Source: Dyadobacter tibetensis Y620-1 (GTDB lineage: Bacteria; Bacteroidota; Bacteroidia; Cytophagales; Spirosomataceae). From it: DNA of 64,000 nt. The position numbers and the translations under genes were made by a program. The stretch spans positions 868,001-932,000 of the forward strand of contig NZ_AZQN01000003.1 in the NCBI RefSeq assembly GCF_000566685.1. The letters are read 5' to 3'. Below are positions 35,357-43,236 of this stretch, piece after piece. Each line of letters opens with the position of its first letter. Position 1 is the first letter of the stretch. The notes below the pieces were generated by a model, which searched no databases, was not told where the DNA came from, and saw nothing but the letters and a program-made list of their open reading frames with translations.

Positions 35357-35665
35357 TTACAAAACCACCACTGAGTTTTCTTCAGCGTTCACGCCTGCAG
35401 GTACGTATTTATCAGCGGCTCCGTCGTTTTGCCATTTTTCGTTATCCAATAGATAACGGAATTGATATTCTCCAGCCGTTAATTCTACAGTGCCTTTGAA
35501 TGATCCATCCTTTTGCTTTTTCAGAGTAGTAGCTTGCTCAGGATCCCAGCCATTGAACTCACCTACTACTGCTACTTTTTTTGCCGAATCTACCTCTTCT
35601 GCTGGTAAGGTAAATGTTACCTTAAACAAAGAACGGCTCTTTACGAATGTTTTTGATAATGCCAT
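35357..35665 (-). CDS. Stand-alone CBM48 / isoamylase early-set domain protein
   Basis: The 102-residue protein is one glycogen-binding-type domain: KVTFTLPAEEVDSAKKVAVV, GEFNGWDPEQATTLKKQKDG, KGTVELTAGEYQFRYLLDN and KWQNDGAADKYVPAG. This fold binds alpha-glucans in branching enzymes and AMPK beta. Here there is no catalytic domain and no signal peptide, so it may bind glycogen or act as a small cytoplasmic partner. Single-domain versions are common in Bacteroidota and uncharacterised. It has its own promoter and terminator. Confidence 0.87.
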   Translation of the reverse strand: MALSKTFVKSRSLFKVTFTLPAEEVDSAKKVAVVGEFNGWDPEQATTLKKQKDGSFKGTVELTAGEYQFRYLLDNEKWQNDGAADKYVPAGVNAEENSVVVL

Positions 35666-35694
35666 AATTAAGTAGTGTTATTTGGTTGATGAAA

Positions 35695-35702
35695 CAAATA
35701 TA
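35695..35702 (-). promoter_or_regulatory. Putative -7 box for the CBM48 gene
   Basis: The minus strand reads TATATTTG, an exact TAnnTTTG match. An ATTG lies 20 bases further upstream at the -33 position, one base off TTTG. The leader would be about 25 bases. Confidence 0.45.
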
Positions 35703-35814
35703 CTATCTATAATTATACAATGCAATGAATATCAGTTCGCTAAAAATAAACAATCTTTAAATATTTATATATATTGTTTTGATTGTAGGATTTGGGCCCT
35801 ATATCATCTTCCTA

Positions 35815-38073
35815 TTAGTCAATCGTATATCGTAGTCCCAAGAAGCCTCTTATCCCTTGGTTAGGTGCAAAAACATAGGACGGATCGAAGGTCAGACCGT
35901 AGGGATTGTCGGTTGTAGGGACTGCCTCACCAGCATCATTGAATAGTACATTCTTATCGAAGGGATCCATAGAACGTGCAATAGAATTGGCTGGAGGAGT
36001 GAAATTCAAAATATTTTTTACTCCACCATAAATTTCAAGCCCACTTCGGAATTTTTTGGTGATTTGTACATTTTGCAGGGACCAAACTCCCGACATAGAG
36101 GCTCGTGGGTCCAGAGGTCCTAGGGTAGGTAGACGCATGGGCCCATATAGATTGCCAGTATAATCGAAGGAAATTCCTGACTTAGGAATTTCATAGGAAA
36201 CTGTCCATACCCCAGTTACTTTTTCGGTGAGCATAGGGCGGGTGCGGGAATAATTTTCGTACTGGAAGTTGTCCATCAGGGTTACGCCAGTGAAAATAGT
36301 GAGCGGAAAGGGGAAGTTGAAATCGAGATTCAAAGATAGGCCCTTCGACACGGCATAGCCATTCAAATTATTATAAATAATCTGATTAGGGTTTGTTTCG
36401 TAATCCGGTAAGATACGGTTGGTAAAATAGGTGTAAAATGCCGAAGCATCGATACCAATAAATGAGTTTCCAATGACCATTTTTTTTACAAAATTAATAT
36501 TGGCATTCCAGCTCTGTTCTGGTTTTAGCTTTTCTTCAACGACCACCTGGCGGGCACCCGTTAATGCAGCGTGATCTTCAGTGAATAAGTTGACCACCCG
36601 GAAGCCTCTTCCGAAATTGAAACGAATTACATCGGTCTGATTGAACTTATATTTATAGGCCACTCGGGGTGTAAATATGCTTCCATGGCGGCTATTATAA
36701 TCGTAACGGGCACCCAATAACAGAGTATGATCACCCAGGGTGATCTCATCCTGAGCAAAAAAGCCTGGAAGTACAATTTTGTCGGCTTTGTCAACCTGAT
36801 CAATAGTCTCAGTGGCCACCGTATTGTCATTATAATAGGTGTAGCGTAAAGGTGTTCCAAAAAGTAAGCTATGGTTACTCAGGGTTTTGTCCCAAAGGAG
36901 TTGTGCAAATGCGATTTTCTGATCGGCCATAAAAGGGACATTTCCATAATATGAGTTCTGATTATGACTACTGAATGAATACTGAAATTTTATGTTTTCT
37001 GTCGTGGGAAGGTCGTAAGTACCCAGTAGCTCGAAGCGTTTGGTATAAATACTCTCTCCATATATTTCGTCTCCTCCTCTGAAGCTTTTGTTCCAATTCA
37101 TTTGTCCTCCCCAACGATCTTCATAGAAGTATCGAGCGGCAATACTGCTCTGTTTATTATCCAGGCGCTCGAAGCTCCATTTGTTGAAAATAGAAATTCG
37201 GTTTTGAAGTGTCAGATCCGTGAAGCCATCATTATTCTTGTCTAGCTTGTTTTGGTAATTAAAATAATTTACCCCCAGTATGGAATGGGCTCGCTTTCCT
37301 ACTTTAAGTTTTACGCCCAGATCAAGATTATAGTCGAGCCAGGAGGTGCTGAATGCGTCTGCAGAAAAAATCGGAGCCTTATTAGGATTTTTGGTGATGA
37401 TATTGATGAGTCCCCCCACCGCTTCGGAACCATATAAGGTGGATGCAGGTCCTTTTACAATCTCCACCCGGTCTATTAAACTATTGGGAATGCCGGACAG
37501 ACCATACACTGTAGACAGGCCACTGACCATGGGCATGCCATCAATGAGTACCATGGTATAAGGGCCCTCCAAACCATTAATATGAATATCTCCCGTATTA
37601 CAGACATTGCAATTGAGCTGAGGTCTTACACCATTGACGTAACTAAGACCCTCAAATATGCTCGGAACTGGGTTTTTATAAATAAATTTTGCCGTAATAA
37701 TGTCTACTGGGACGGGACTATCGAGCTTGGAAACTTCTTTCATGGTACCGGTGACCACCACTTCTCCCAGATCTTGATCACCTTTCTCAAATTGAAAATC
37801 TTGAACAAGTTTCTGATTAATTTTCAGATTCCTGACCGTAATAGTGGGTGCGGCCACGTAACCCACACGTATTGTATAAATGCCCTCAGGTATATCGTCG
37901 ATCCGATAATATCCGGAAGTGTCAGCAGTAGCTCCTTTGTTTAATCCGTTGATGTATACGGATGCACCAAAGGCCGGCTCGCGGCCCGGCAACAATATCT
38001 TTCCAGATAGGGTGTGCTGAGCCGTGGCTGTAATATGAAGGCCTATGATCAGTAGTGTAAAGAAGATTTTCAT
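35815..38073 (-). CDS. TonB-dependent receptor with CxxC in the plug domain
   Basis: The 752-residue outer-membrane receptor has a signal peptide (MKIFFTLLIIGLHITATAQ), a carboxypeptidase-regulatory-like domain at 20-95 (LSGKILLPGREPAFGASVYI), the TonB-box region GEVVVTGTMKEVSK near 103, the plug (LIDGMPMVSGLSTVYGLSG, RVEIVKGPASTLYGSEAVGG) and a barrel ending GIRGFLGLRYTID. The plug carries C155 and C158 in NCNVCNTGDIHINGLEGP, facing the ligand side in related plugs. Barrel length is like siderophore, cobalamin or metal receptors, not SusC, and no SusD is adjacent. A 16-bp dyad overlies its -7 box, suggesting repressor control. Metal or metallophore uptake is inferred. Confidence 0.88.
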   Translation of the reverse strand: MKIFFTLLIIGLHITATAQHTLSGKILLPGREPAFGASVYINGLNKGATADTSGYYRIDDIPEGIYTIRVGYVAAPTITVRNLKINQKLVQDFQFEKGDQDLGEVVVTGTMKEVSKLDSPVPVDIITAKFIYKNPVPSIFEGLSYVNGVRPQLNCNVCNTGDIHINGLEGPYTMVLIDGMPMVSGLSTVYGLSGIPNSLIDRVEIVKGPASTLYGSEAVGGLINIITKNPNKAPIFSADAFSTSWLDYNLDLGVKLKVGKRAHSILGVNYFNYQNKLDKNNDGFTDLTLQNRISIFNKWSFERLDNKQSSIAARYFYEDRWGGQMNWNKSFRGGDEIYGESIYTKRFELLGTYDLPTTENIKFQYSFSSHNQNSYYGNVPFMADQKIAFAQLLWDKTLSNHSLLFGTPLRYTYYNDNTVATETIDQVDKADKIVLPGFFAQDEITLGDHTLLLGARYDYNSRHGSIFTPRVAYKYKFNQTDVIRFNFGRGFRVVNLFTEDHAALTGARQVVVEEKLKPEQSWNANINFVKKMVIGNSFIGIDASAFYTYFTNRILPDYETNPNQIIYNNLNGYAVSKGLSLNLDFNFPFPLTIFTGVTLMDNFQYENYSRTRPMLTEKVTGVWTVSYEIPKSGISFDYTGNLYGPMRLPTLGPLDPRASMSGVWSLQNVQITKKFRSGLEIYGGVKNILNFTPPANSIARSMDPFDKNVLFNDAGEAVPTTDNPYGLTFDPSYVFAPNQGIRGFLGLRYTID

Positions 38074-38567
38074 CTATATGAAATTTTTATTCGATTCGTG
38101 TTTATTTAAAATTTAGACAAATCTAAAAATAAACTTTTGCAATATGAATTAATCTGCTGCAATTCGAAAAAAAATAATTTAGGAGTATAGGGTGGGTGAC
38201 TTCCGGGAATGCCCAGGAGAATGTATTGGGCAACTGCCATCCTGAGGAGTTCTAATAAGTTGGTTAGAGGGAAGAATGGATAAGAAAGGGTTGCCGAAAC
38301 GGTTAGGACAACTTATTTGGTGATAATTTCTTGCAGGTAATGTAGCTTAAAGTTTCACGACATGCAGGTGACTACTATGGTCTGGATCAATAGTCTTTGT
38401 AACTCCTCTAAAATAATATGGGTTTTCTTGGCGAGAAGGCGTTCAAACGAGGTGCTCAGGAGTGGCTTTGAGAAACTATTCCGGCAAAAATTTCAATTCT
38501 TGAAAACAATTCCCGTTTTTGCAGATGATCAAATAGTTTTTATTGACCATTAAATACTGAATCAGCC
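38074..38567. other. Divergent intergenic region with a possible operator
   Basis: This region separates the TonB receptor from doxX. It contains the promoter/operator at 38112-38127. A 63-codon open frame at 38362-38553 has no recognisable domain, so I do not call it a gene. The remainder shows no clear signal. Confidence 0.55.
38112..38127 (-). promoter_or_regulatory. Dyad operator overlapping the TonB receptor -7 box
   Basis: TTTAGACAAATCTAAA is an inverted repeat with perfect 6-bp arms (TTTAGA / TCTAAA) around CAAA. Read on the minus strand, positions 38118-38125 form TAGATTTG, an exact -7 box for the receptor gene starting at 38073. A bound protein would block RNA polymerase. The shape resembles AT-rich dyads bound by DtxR-family metal repressors, which is inference. 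Confidence 0.45.
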
Positions 38568-39005
38568 ATGATTGCCAAGAATTTTTTTGCTCCCGAACCT
38601 GCGTCCAAGTTAGCCGACACCGGTTTATTATTTCTGAGGAGTGGCATTTCCCTCTTAATGATGGGACACGGACTTCAAAAGCTAATGGGTTATCTGGACG
38701 GAAAGCGCACCTTTGCCGATCCGATAGGCATGGGACAGGAAGCTACTTTGATGATGGCGATCTTTGTGGAGATGATATGTTCTATATTGCTGATATTGGG
38801 CTTATTTACAAGAGCCATCCTTATACCCTTATTAATTACCATGGTGGTGATTGTGTTCGTAGTCCATGCACCCGACGAATTTAAGGTGAAAGAGCCCGCA
38901 TTCATGTATGGATTAGTTTATTTAGCTTTATTATTCACTGGGCCAGGAAGATACTCCGTCGATCAAATGTTATTTGGAAATACGTATAGGATTAGTACCT
39001 ATTGA
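38568..39005 (+). CDS. DoxX-family inner-membrane protein
   Basis: The 145-residue protein has four hydrophobic segments (GLLFLRSGISLLMMGHGLQK, MMAIFVEMICSILLILGLF, AILIPLLITMVVIVFVVHA, PAFMYGLVYLALLFTG). The GHGLQKLMGY signature after the first helix and the GPGRYSVD ending are typical of DoxX/DoxD-like proteins. Relatives take part in redox or sulfur metabolism, but the role here is unknown. It appears monocistronic. Confidence 0.85.
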   Translation: MIAKNFFAPEPASKLADTGLLFLRSGISLLMMGHGLQKLMGYLDGKRTFADPIGMGQEATLMMAIFVEMICSILLILGLFTRAILIPLLITMVVIVFVVHAPDEFKVKEPAFMYGLVYLALLFTGPGRYSVDQMLFGNTYRISTY

Positions 39006-39085
39006 TATAGAGCCTCAAAGGGAGATTGTTGATCGTGTGAAATGCTGCGTATTGCAAAGTATGTCCTCTCCGGGAGCATTGCCCG

Positions 39086-39103
39086 GCCTTCGACAAGCTC
39101 AGG
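39086..39103. repeat. REP-like motif (single copy in the window)
   Basis: GCCTTCGACAAGCTCAGG lies between doxX and the aldo/keto reductase. This core resembles a dispersed intergenic motif I recall from several bacterial genomes. Only one copy is seen here, so assignment is from memory and weak. Confidence 0.3.
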
Positions 39104-39150
39104 TTGACATAGCTCTATTGGGCTCGGGTTTAGCTCTTTATGTGGAGTTT

Positions 39151-39186
39151 GATGTGATCAGCTTGAGGGTTCAGGCTGATCACATC
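39151..39186 (-). terminator. Hairpin after the aldo/keto reductase gene
   Basis: A perfect 12-bp stem (39151-39162 with 39175-39186) and 12-base loop lies 7 bases past the stop of the minus-strand reductase. There is no strong U-run, so termination efficiency is uncertain. Confidence 0.55.
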
Positions 39187-39192
39187 TTGTGA

Positions 39193-40164
39193 TTATTGCG
39201 ACCACTCTGTAGGTTCTCTATCCCAACGATGGGTTTTAAGTTTTTGCATCAACTCTTTGGAAAGAGGTTCCTTTCCACTGTTGGCGACATTGGATCGTAC
39301 ATGTGGCAGTTTGCGCATCCCTGGGATAGTGGTCTGTACGTCGTCATTCTGTAAGATAAATCGAAGTGCCAATTCTGGCATGGTCATCCCATCTGGAAGA
39401 TCGGCCCTCAGGGCCTCTGCGTGGTCTACACTCGAATTTAAATTTTCGGGCACGAAATAGGTAGAGCGCCAGTCGTCGGCCGGGAAAGTAGTCTCTTTGG
39501 TAAAGGTGCCAGTAAGGGTGCCTTCATCGAAAGGTACCCGGGCAATGACTCCGATATCGTGTTTTCTGCAAAGAGGAAAGAGTTTGTCTTCAGGAGCCTG
39601 GTCAAAAATGTTGTAAATTACTTGTACTGCATCTATGAGTCCGGTCTCTATGGTTTTTAAGGAATTATTCGGTTCCCAGCGGTTCACACTAATTCCCCAG
39701 CGGGCTACCTTTCCTTCTTGGGTAAGTTTGGTAACCACCTCTTTCCAGTCGTCCCGATCGGCCCATGCATCCTCCCATACATGAAATTGAAGCAAATCGA
39801 TTTGCTCAGTACCCAGGTTTCTAAGGCTTATCTCGGCATATTCCCGGATGTAGTCAGCCGGAAATACAGCATCTAATTTGAAATCAGATTTCGAAGGCCA
39901 GATCCTGTTTTTAGGTGGAATTTTGGTGGCTGCATAAATTTTTTGCTCAGGGAAACGACGGATCAGATCCCCCAGAATGCGTTCAGAAAGTCCTTCTCCA
40001 TATCCCCAGGCAGTATCAAAAAAATTGACACCCGATTCTACCGCTAGGTCTAATGAGTCGTCCGTTTCTTTTCTATCCGAGCCAGTCCAGCCGGCCAGCC
40101 CCCACATTCCATATCCTATCTCGCTGACCTTCCAGTCGCTACGTCCAAAACGGCGGTATTGCAT
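39193..40164 (-). CDS. Aldo/keto reductase
   Basis: The 323-residue cytoplasmic NAD(P)H-dependent oxidoreductase has the full catalytic tetrad: Asp50 and Tyr55 (FFDTAWGYGEGLSE), Lys81 (AATKIPPKN) and His128 (LLQFHVWED). Other family signs are GYGMWGLAGW at the start, GVIARVPFDEGTLTG and TIPGMRKLPHV near the cofactor site. No signal peptide is present. The physiological aldehyde or sugar substrate cannot be read from sequence. It is divergent from the M23 peptidase gene and ends in a hairpin. Confidence 0.93.
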   Translation of the reverse strand: MQYRRFGRSDWKVSEIGYGMWGLAGWTGSDRKETDDSLDLAVESGVNFFDTAWGYGEGLSERILGDLIRRFPEQKIYAATKIPPKNRIWPSKSDFKLDAVFPADYIREYAEISLRNLGTEQIDLLQFHVWEDAWADRDDWKEVVTKLTQEGKVARWGISVNRWEPNNSLKTIETGLIDAVQVIYNIFDQAPEDKLFPLCRKHDIGVIARVPFDEGTLTGTFTKETTFPADDWRSTYFVPENLNSSVDHAEALRADLPDGMTMPELALRFILQNDDVQTTIPGMRKLPHVRSNVANSGKEPLSKELMQKLKTHRWDREPTEWSQ

Positions 40165-40232
40165 ATTGTTTCTGTTTTTAAAAGTGTTTCTTATTAAAGC
40201 GTTGGTTCCTCTGTATTTAATGACGAAAGGAA

Positions 40233-40240
40233 TACTTTTG
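40233..40240 (+). promoter_or_regulatory. Putative -7 box for the M23 peptidase gene
   Basis: TACTTTTG is an exact TAnnTTTG match about 24 bases before the ATG at 40264. The short leader fits that start or the nearby ATG at 40276. The -33 element is not clear. Confidence 0.35.
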
Positions 40241-40263
40241 TTCGAAAATTACGTTTATTTTTA

Positions 40264-41079
40264 ATGAATAGTATGCGAAAGAGTGGGGGTCGTTTGGCGA
40301 AAATGAGATATAAGCAGTGGTTTAGAATGAGTATAATGCGCATGTTAGGAGTTTTATTGATTCTGATTTTTTCGGCCTGGACGAGAGAGCAGCCCTCAGC
40401 CAGTAGCCTGATTATGCAGTATTGTGAGAATTTCAAACAGATACAGATCGATATCCGGGATTGTAATATAAGTCCGGATAGTGCGGCCAGGGCATTTCAG
40501 GTCAATATGCTACAGCTCGGCAAGCTCTTTGGTGACGACAGCTGTTCTCGCCGTACTGGGCAGGATTTTGTTTTTCCCGTTAAGGGATATAGCCCCCGCG
40601 AATCCATTGGAGGCCGGGGAAAGGGTTACCGGCCCGAGGGCTTCGATCTCTTTGACATGCAGGTGCGGGGGAGTCACCCTGCCCATGATATCTTCATTCG
40701 GGATCGGGATAAAGATCAATTGGACGATGCTACAGGAGAGCCTGTAGACGTGCTTGCATTTACTACGGGCATGGTGCTGGCCAGCGAAAAAAACTGGCAG
40801 TTCGATAGTGACAGAAGGGGTGGGAACTGGATATGGATATATGACCCCTGCCTGAAAGGTATTTTCTATTATGCCCATAATAAAACCGTAGTGGTAGAGC
40901 CCGGACAATGGGTGGAGGCTGGAGAAAAAATTGCTGAAATGGGCCGCACAGGGTTCAGTGCACATAAATCCCGATCGCCGACCCATCTGCATTTCATGTA
41001 CCTTAAGATCAATAGGGACGGCTTGCCCGAGCCTGATGATACTTATGATTGGCTAATGGAGGCTATTACCAAGGATTAA
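40264..41079 (+). CDS. M23-family metallopeptidase
   Basis: The 271-residue protein has a basic N-terminus and one hydrophobic segment (MLGVLLILIFSAWT) acting as signal or anchor; several in-frame ATGs make the start uncertain. The peptidase domain spans ~100-260: HPAHDIFIRDRD supplies the first His and Asp ligands, and THLHFMYL supplies the HxH motif. GQWVEAGEKIAEMGRTG is the usual beta-strand before the last motif. M23 enzymes cut peptidoglycan cross-bridges or act as scaffolds in the periplasm. A Tat-exported aminotransferase follows 81 bases downstream. Confidence 0.88.
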   Translation: MNSMRKSGGRLAKMRYKQWFRMSIMRMLGVLLILIFSAWTREQPSASSLIMQYCENFKQIQIDIRDCNISPDSAARAFQVNMLQLGKLFGDDSCSRRTGQDFVFPVKGYSPRESIGGRGKGYRPEGFDLFDMQVRGSHPAHDIFIRDRDKDQLDDATGEPVDVLAFTTGMVLASEKNWQFDSDRRGGNWIWIYDPCLKGIFYYAHNKTVVVEPGQWVEAGEKIAEMGRTGFSAHKSRSPTHLHFMYLKINRDGLPEPDDTYDWLMEAITKD

Positions 41080-41160
41080 TCTTCGTTTTTATTGTTTAAC
41101 TTCATATTTATAGGGTATTTTTATGTTTTGTAGTAAAAATATTTTTCTAAACCCTATCGA

Positions 41161-42447
41161 ATGAATCATCGCAGAAACTTTTTTAAAAGGTCGGCCGCTG
41201 TTGGCTTGGGAGCCTTTGGAGCCCATAGTTTATTCAATCATTTACATGCAGAAGCATTTAAAAGTGCGGAACAACATTGGAATGGAGAAGGTGAGTCCAA
41301 CGAATCTTACTGGTCGGTCATACAGCAGGCCTATACGGCTAGTAAAAGCGATATTCTGATTTTGAATAATGGAGGCGTATCTCCTTCTCCCACTGCAGTA
41401 CAGGTGGCATTGGAGCGCTATAATATGACAGCTGCGCAAGGTCCCTCTTATTATATGTGGCGAATAATGGACAAGGGGAGGGAGCCCTTGCGACAACGAC
41501 TTGCTAGTCTGGCTGGTGTAGATGCCGATGAGCTGGCCATCAATCGCAACGCAACGGAAGCGCTTAATACCGTCATATTTGGTCTGCCCTTACAGAAAGG
41601 GGACGAAGTGATTGGGACTACCTTGGACTATCCCAATATGATGCATGCCTGGAATCAGCGTAAACTTCGGGATGGTATTATTTACAAGCAACTAGTGTTC
41701 GACTTCCCCATTGAGAATGATGATATCATTGTGCAAGCCTATGAAAAAGCCATTACTCCCAGAACCAAGATCATTCATATTACCCATATTATTAATTGGG
41801 TTGGGCAGATTATGCCTGTTAAGAAGATTAGTCAGATGGCGCATAAACATGGTATTGAGGTGATCGTGGATGGTGCGCATTCCTTTGGCCTGCTCGACTT
41901 TAAAATTCCTGATTTGGAATGCGATTATTTTGGTACTAGCCTTCATAAGTTTTTAAGTGCCCCTCTGGGAACTGGCATGATGTGGATTAAAAAGGAAAAG
42001 ATCGCTAAAATTTTCCCTCTGTCAGGAAGTGAGCATCCACAGAGTCCAGACATTCGTAAGTTCGAAACCTTAGGAACCCGCAGTTTTTGTATAGAGCAAG
42101 CCATTGGCGAAGCAATTAATTTTCAGGAAGCCATAGGAGCTAAAAGAAAAGAAGAACGAGTACATTTTTTGAAGAACTATTGGGGGAGTCAGGCCTTGAA
42201 AATTCCAGGCGTACGGCTTCATACCTCTCTTAAACCTGAATATTCCTGTGCCATTGCAGGCGTTACAGTCGACGGCCTTACCCCGCAGGAGCTTGATAAG
42301 GCATTTTTTAAGGATTTTAAAATACATACAACGGCAATGGTTTATAAGAACGTGAGCTGCGTACGTGTCACACCACATGTATATACCAGTCTGGCAGATC
42401 TGGATCATTTGCTGGAGGCACTCGACACGATTGCCCGGAAGGTGTAA
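41161..42447 (+). CDS. Tat-exported class-V aminotransferase (cysteine desulfurase / isopenicillin-N epimerase-like)
   Basis: The 428-residue protein begins with a twin-arginine signal (HRRNFFKRSAAVGLGAFGAH). A fold-type I PLP domain follows: ILNNGGVSPSPTAVQ, LAINRNATEALNTVIFGL, IVDGAHSFG with Asp237 stacking on PLP, and Lys263 as Schiff-base lysine in GTSLHKFLSAPLGTGMMW. It is full-length with all cofactor residues. PLP enzymes are normally cytoplasmic; the Tat signal implies export of a folded holo-enzyme. Substrate is unknown; related exported proteins exist in Bacteroidota. It has no close operon partner except the upstream M23 gene. Confidence 0.88.
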   Translation: MNHRRNFFKRSAAVGLGAFGAHSLFNHLHAEAFKSAEQHWNGEGESNESYWSVIQQAYTASKSDILILNNGGVSPSPTAVQVALERYNMTAAQGPSYYMWRIMDKGREPLRQRLASLAGVDADELAINRNATEALNTVIFGLPLQKGDEVIGTTLDYPNMMHAWNQRKLRDGIIYKQLVFDFPIENDDIIVQAYEKAITPRTKIIHITHIINWVGQIMPVKKISQMAHKHGIEVIVDGAHSFGLLDFKIPDLECDYFGTSLHKFLSAPLGTGMMWIKKEKIAKIFPLSGSEHPQSPDIRKFETLGTRSFCIEQAIGEAINFQEAIGAKRKEERVHFLKNYWGSQALKIPGVRLHTSLKPEYSCAIAGVTVDGLTPQELDKAFFKDFKIHTTAMVYKNVSCVRVTPHVYTSLADLDHLLEALDTIARKV

Positions 42448-42530
42448 CCAGTCGTCACTGCTTCTTCTTTGGTTGCACCTGATTTTTGTCCTTTTCTCAC
42501 ATCCATTGTCGCTGAGCGAAAATATCTAGC

Positions 42531-42538
42531 TATATTTG
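42531..42538 (+). promoter_or_regulatory. Putative promoter of the YgiB/YgiC-like operon
   Basis: TATATTTG is an exact -7 match, with ATTG 22 bases upstream near the -33 position. It gives a leader of about 25 bases before the ATG at 42569. Confidence 0.45.
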
Positions 42539-42568
42539 AGTATTCCCATTCATCAATAGTGAGAACTC

Positions 42569-43189
42569 ATGTCAAAGATTAGAAAAGGTGCTTTTGTTAA
42601 GAAGATTCAGGATATTGGAGTAGGCACAGCCTTGGCTGTGGCTTTGTTTTCGGGGCCGACATTCCTTACCGGATGTTCATCGCAACAAGAAAATGAGGCC
42701 GATTATAGCTATGAGGAAACGACTTATTCTAAGGGGATACGTTCCCATATTAAAGAAGTATCGCCTGGCGAATTTAAGATTATAGACGAAGAAGCAGTAG
42801 AAGTCGATCAATCGGTCGCTATTGTGAGCTATTTGGATGGGCATACCGATTCCCTTTCGATAGCCGCCTCCAAGGCTCTTATCGATAAGGAACTTAGTGG
42901 CAACCAGTCTCAGGTTTCCTCTCACCACAGCAGCGGATTAAGCTCCATGCTGCTGTATGGGGGCATGGGCTATATGCTGGGACGTGGAATGGGCAATGGC
43001 TACATCAATAATTTCAGAAACAATAATCCCAATCCCGGGGCTAGCTATGCCAATCCGGCTACCTATTCCAAGGCCCAGTCTGCGGTAAGTAATGTAGATG
43101 CTTCCCGCTCGACTCGTACCGTTAATACACGGCCTGCAGGAGGTAGAAGTGGATTTTTCGGTCGCTCTGCGAATCGTAGTGGAGGTTGA
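42569..43189 (+). CDS. YgiB-like lipoprotein
   Basis: The 206-residue protein has a lipobox at Cys36 (FSGPTFLTGC) after an N-terminal stretch that resembles E. coli YgiB (KIRKGAFVKKIQDIGVGTAL). The middle is acidic and the C-terminal half is Gly/Asn/Ser/Arg-rich (LLYGGMGYMLGRGMGNGYIN, and an ending rich in SGFFGRS). Its partner 47 bases downstream is a YgiC-like glutathionylspermidine-synthase-fold protein, matching the E. coli ygiB-ygiC order and supporting the assignment. The function of this pair is not established. Confidence 0.75.
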   Translation: MSKIRKGAFVKKIQDIGVGTALAVALFSGPTFLTGCSSQQENEADYSYEETTYSKGIRSHIKEVSPGEFKIIDEEAVEVDQSVAIVSYLDGHTDSLSIAASKALIDKELSGNQSQVSSHHSSGLSSMLLYGGMGYMLGRGMGNGYINNFRNNNPNPGASYANPATYSKAQSAVSNVDASRSTRTVNTRPAGGRSGFFGRSANRSGG

Positions 43190-43236
43190 TCACTGCGATA
43201 CGCTCATTTTTATATTTGTTTTTGTTTGAAAATAAC

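Noticed and set aside
38362-38553. 63-codon frame in the gap before doxX
   Set aside because: No recognised motif and no Shine-Dalgarno or promoter; possible small gene, but unsupported.
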